This document shows, in pieces, positions 60,807 through 64,000 of a DNA stretch of 64,000 nucleotides. Source of the DNA: Linum tenue. Its lineage: Eukaryota > Streptophyta > Magnoliopsida > Malpighiales > Linaceae. The first letter of the stretch is position 1, and each line of letters opens with the position of its first letter. Location: positions 17,509,475 through 17,573,474 of the forward strand of contig CAMGYJ010000008.1 of NCBI GenBank assembly GCA_946122785.1, written 5' to 3'. The notes below the pieces were generated by a model that saw nothing but the letters and a program-made list of their open reading frames with translations, did no database searches and was not told the origin of the DNA. The translations under genes and the position numbers were made by a program.

Positions 60807-60875
60807 CGTTAACCCTTGACCCACTAGGTCGACCGGGTCCGGGTCAACCCGCGGGTTGATAACCTTGCTCAAATA

Positions 60876-62230
60876 GCAAAGACTATGTTTTATTTCCTGA
60901 AGTACCCAACTTTGGCTTAAAACGTTGTAGCCTGTGGGTAGAAGTGTTTTGTATAAAAACGCTCATTCCCAAAGCGTTTTACATTCAACGCTACAGAGGG
61001 AAGCGCCTATTTTTAAAACGCTTATACAGTGCCCCGTTTAGTATTGTTGTCTGTTTTTGTTTTCTGTTGTGTTTTTCAAGATTGGAGAAACCAAGAAAAA
61101 AAAACATGTTTAGTTGGGTTTCTATTTTTTGTTGTGAATCAGATTTGCACAACAGAGCCCAAATTTTAGAAACAACAATTTATTGCTTTGGATTTGATTC
61201 TTGTACATGTTTTACACGGGTTTCCCGTTTGTTTTCATTAAAACAACCCTCAATTCGAATCCCACCTAAAGCAAAAAAATTCTCTTTTTTTTTTAATTCC
61301 CAATCCCACCTCCAAACCCTAGTCGGCCAACCCTACCCTCGTTTCCCCCCAAACCGGCCGCCCAACAGCTCCCTCCCTCTCTCAACTTCTTCCTCTCGAG
61401 ACCCAGGCCGTCGATATCGTCCATTTCCCCCTCGCCGCCAATTTCGTCCCTTTGCCCCCGCCGCCTCCCTTTTCCATGTTGCCCGACCTCGCAACCCCTG
61501 CCGCCTCCTCCTCTCGATTCCCGTCTCCTCCTTTTCCCCCGCCGCCGACTTTGAATCATTTCCCCCCACCTCCTGCCTTTCCCCCCTGCCGCCGCCTCCT
61601 CTCGATTCCCATCACCTCCCTTTCCACCCACCACCTCCTCTCGATTCCCCGCCGGCTACTTCGAATCCTTCCCCTTCCCCCCCCCCCCCTCTCCTCTCTT
61701 TTTTGGTTTTTAGTTCTAATAGTAGTAACTGAACATGTTTTTGTTTTTTGTTGTCTGCTTTCATTATTTTTCAGATTATCAACTAAACAGGTTTGCGTTT
61801 TCTGTTTTTTTCCTGTTGTGGTTGTACATATGTTTACACAACACCACTGCAACCACAACAGCAACAAATCGATACTAAACAGGGCCTAAGTGTTTTATAT
61901 TTTATGTACAAAACAGTGAAAACACAATGGATGAAAGCATTTTCACAAAACTCTATGGTTGATGCTTTTTTATGCATGGTGTGTTCTTTACAATTTGTTA
62001 CTTCTTTGACAAAAAAATGGAACCATAGTTTGACAGCCATTTCTCCCTGCGGAATCCATATGGAGGAATTTCAGAAAATTCTGCAACTTGTATATGAAAT
62101 GCTTAGGGTGTTAGCGTTTTTAGGTAAACGCTTCCCTTTGCAGCGATTTATTCACAAAACAATGCTAGTGGCAGTGGGAGCGTTTTAGGTCAAACTCGGG
62201 CATTTCAAGGATTAAGTAACAATCTTTGGG
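60876..62230. mobile_element. Element with long imperfect inverted repeats and CT-rich core
   Basis: Left (60876-61030) and right (about 62080-62230) arms are inverted and similar over about 130-150 bp (tcctgaagtacccaac / ccttgaaatgcccgag; aaaacgct; gggaagcg). The ends are not exact. A second pair of arms lies inside (gccccgtttagtatt at 61031; atactaaacagggcc at 61873), suggesting a nested element. Its core 61300-61690 is CT-rich with repeated cctcctctcgattccc. A MULE type is possible. Frames in the core are low-complexity. Confidence 0.5.
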
Positions 62231-62269
62231 TATATGAGGAATCTAGTTTATTGGCGAGGACAATTTGCT

Positions 62270-62500
62270 TTTATGGTACAACTTAAAGTTATACTTATAC
62301 CTTTAACATTATTGTACAACTTCATATTGTACCTATACTCTTTGTACAAATTCTTTTATGGTACAACTTGAATTTGTACCTTTATGTGACGGTACAATTT
62401 GGACTTGTAAAGTTGTATCATAACATAAGAATACAAATTCTTTTATGGTACAACATCAACTTATACATTTAACGTTATGGTACAACTTTAAGTTATATAT
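62270..62500. repeat. Degenerate tandem repeats of tatggtacaactt type
   Basis: At least five copies of a phrase like (t/a)tggtacaactt(a/g)a(a/c)(g/t)tt(a/g)tac recur, mixed with gtacctttaa-like spacers. They are too degenerate for a fixed unit length. There is no gene. Confidence 0.6.
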
Positions 62501-62608
62501 TAAAGCATCAATGTTTTATAGCATAGTAGAAGTGCTCATATTACTATGGTTTAACATAGAAGTAATGTTTGATAATACGTCAGATTATTTCATTATTTGG
62601 AGTGATAT

Positions 62609-62993
62609 CATGGTTGTCATGCCGGTGGCATGCCACCCGGTTGAACCTGGTTCAACCTGTGCCGGTCATGAAACCGGCATGACACCACCGGTATGACCGG
62701 TATGATCGACTTACGCATTTTAAGTAAAATGACATCATTTTAATGAACTTAGTGAATAAAAAAATTAATTTATTATTCATTTTATGAATGTAATAGCTAA
62801 AAGTTGATGATATTTGTTGGATTGTAACTAAATTGTCCACAAATATGTTTTATATATGATTAAATACATTAGATATTAATTGTTTTCACATTTTTTTAAA
62901 CCGGCATGAACCGGCACAAACTGGTTATACCACCGATCGTACCATTCCACCTGCCAAACCGGCACAACGGTATAAACCGGTTTGACAACCTTG
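62609..62993. mobile_element. hAT-like element (CAWGGTTGYCA family), copy 2
   Basis: The ends are CATGGTTGTCA and TGACAACCTTG with a perfect 8 bp duplication agtgatat (62601-62608 and 62994-63001). It is rich in accgg phrases and matches both arms of the element at 41846-42690, showing what that copy looked like before the MITE inserted. Confidence 0.78.
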
Positions 62994-63248
62994 AGTGATA
63001 TTCATTATAAGTACATCAATGATTGAACCATTAAACATCTAGTGCTATTCATACACCAAAGCTAATAAAGATGTCGATGCTTTATAAAATGACGTAGCCA
63101 ATAATTGGATTTCGTGACCTAATCGGTTGCCTAATATAATATTCCTAATAGGGAGAACAAACCGACAATAAAAGACACTCTCTTGTTTGGAGGCGTTCAA
63201 CAGCCAAACAAGATCTTCTTTACTGGATCCGAGAGTTGTTTGAGATAT

Positions 63249-63933
63249 TTTTTATTTGTTTGTTTTTTATCACAAAGAAATAAATAGTTACATCCTGGAA
63301 ATTAGACAGGCTCAGAAATCAAAGAAGCGACACATAGTCGGATATAAAGAGAGGACTTTTCTAGTTACCGAATGAGCTACTCTATTGTTCCCCCGACCTA
63401 TAAATCACACTCTAAACTCAGGCTGGGCGCGAAAATAAATGACCTATCTCTTACAGGACAACACCCAACCGGTTATCCCTTGTGTCGGCTTGATTAAGTT
63501 TATCAATAATCACCTTGGCATCGCCCTTGAACCGGACCGCCGACAAGTCACACTCCAAACACCAAATAGTAGCCTCCCGAAGCACAAGCAATTCCACCAC
63601 TGCAGGCTCATCCATGTGAGGAAACTAAACTTCCTTTGCCATAAGTAGCGTCTGCTCTGGGGTTAGAATAACCATCCCACCAGCCGAATGCGACCCACTC
63701 TTAGTGGCCCCATCCCACATACAAATCAATTGTGAATCACTCACTTGAGTTATTGGCTGAACCAACGGACACTCCAACCTAGGGGCCTGATCCGTTGGCA
63801 AGCCCACTCATTCCTCATATTGTTGGTTAAATTGTCGCATGAGCGCCTGGATCGCAAACTGTTTGTCTTCAAAGACAACCCAATTACGAGACCGCTAGAT
63901 TCGTCAAAGGATGACAACAACAGCCATAACTAT
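63249..63933 (-). mobile_element. 5'-truncated L1-type LINE, RNase H end only
   Basis: A 19 bp duplication (CGAGAGTTGTTTGAGATAT at 63230-63248 and 63934-63952) flanks the segment. On the minus strand it ends in an A-rich tail next to the left duplication, as expected for target-primed reverse transcription. The coding part matches the RNase H-like end of plant LINE ORF2: WDGATKSGSHSAGGMV, a stop after MAKEV, then EPAVVELLVLREATIW, VRFKGDAKVIIDKLN and a damaged NRVAHSVTRKVLSLYP. Stops break the frame. Confidence 0.85.
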
Positions 63934-64000
63934 CGAGAGTTGTTTGAGATATAATCCTTTTTTCCTAATAAAACCTTATCTTTCCAATTTTGAACTTCCC

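Larger units (their letters stand above)
58850..60867. mobile_element. hAT-like element (CAAGGTTATCAA), split by a CACTA element
   Basis: The ends are CAAGGTTATCAA and TTGATAACCTTG, a perfect 12 bp inverted repeat, continued by ccgcgggtcaac on the left and its counterpart on the right. The 8 bp flanks are cttaaata and ctcaaata (7 of 8). Without the CACTA insertion the element would be about 458 bp. No transposase. Confidence 0.75.

Noticed and set aside
60944..61732. 262-codon plus-strand open frame
   Set aside because: It is proline/serine-rich because of the CT-rich core, spans inverted-repeat arms and has no domain. Treated as a chance frame within a repeat.

Overview
The window is nuclear DNA of a flowering plant, most likely a eudicot. 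The evidence is short phase-0 introns with GT/AG borders, a family of F-box/LRR/FBD genes, a plant small-molecule O-methyltransferase, and a dense mix of plant transposons (Copia, chromodomain Gypsy, Helitron, hAT, MULE, CACTA, PIF-like, L1-type LINE). I could not identify the species. Exon borders were read by eye and checked by frame continuity and by comparison among paralogues inside the window.

Layout. 1-4804: a nearly complete young Ty1/Copia element that enters from the left edge. 4.8-8.5 kb: transposon debris around a small two-exon gene (6865-7280, minus) for a secreted peptide with a six-cysteine tail. 8.8-26.1 kb: first F-box block, made of an F-box fragment, intact gene A (9135-10738, minus), a plus-strand F-box/FBD pseudogene split by an 11.7 kb Helitron (11605-23351, with a second Helitron nested inside), and intact gene C (24600-26086, plus). 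29.1-36.2 kb: gene E, interrupted in exon 1 by a very young 5.57 kb Ty3/Gypsy chromovirus. 36.5-42.8 kb: repeats and nested DNA transposons. 42861-44259: O-methyltransferase gene (minus). 44.5-46.1 kb: F-box pseudogene split by a hAT-like element. 46.6-54.7 kb: second F-box block (gene B minus, pseudogene P plus, gene D plus) plus a flank shared with gene E. 57.0-58.6 kb: F-box gene F. 58.8-64.0 kb: nested hAT/CACTA, other repeats and a 5'-truncated LINE.

How the parts relate. The five intact F-box genes (A, B, C, D, F) share a three-exon structure and are probably substrate receptors of SCF ubiquitin ligases. The blocks A-pseudogene-C and B-pseudogene-D are two copies of one duplicated unit; the second lacks the Helitron and so records the empty insertion site. 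D and E also share about 1.8 kb of 3' flank that includes the same old hAT-like insertion. All six F-box genes carry a telo-box (TTAGGGTT) in the leader, and C, D and E have a clear TATA box upstream of it. I saw no CRISPR, operon, riboswitch or convincing tRNA/rRNA gene.
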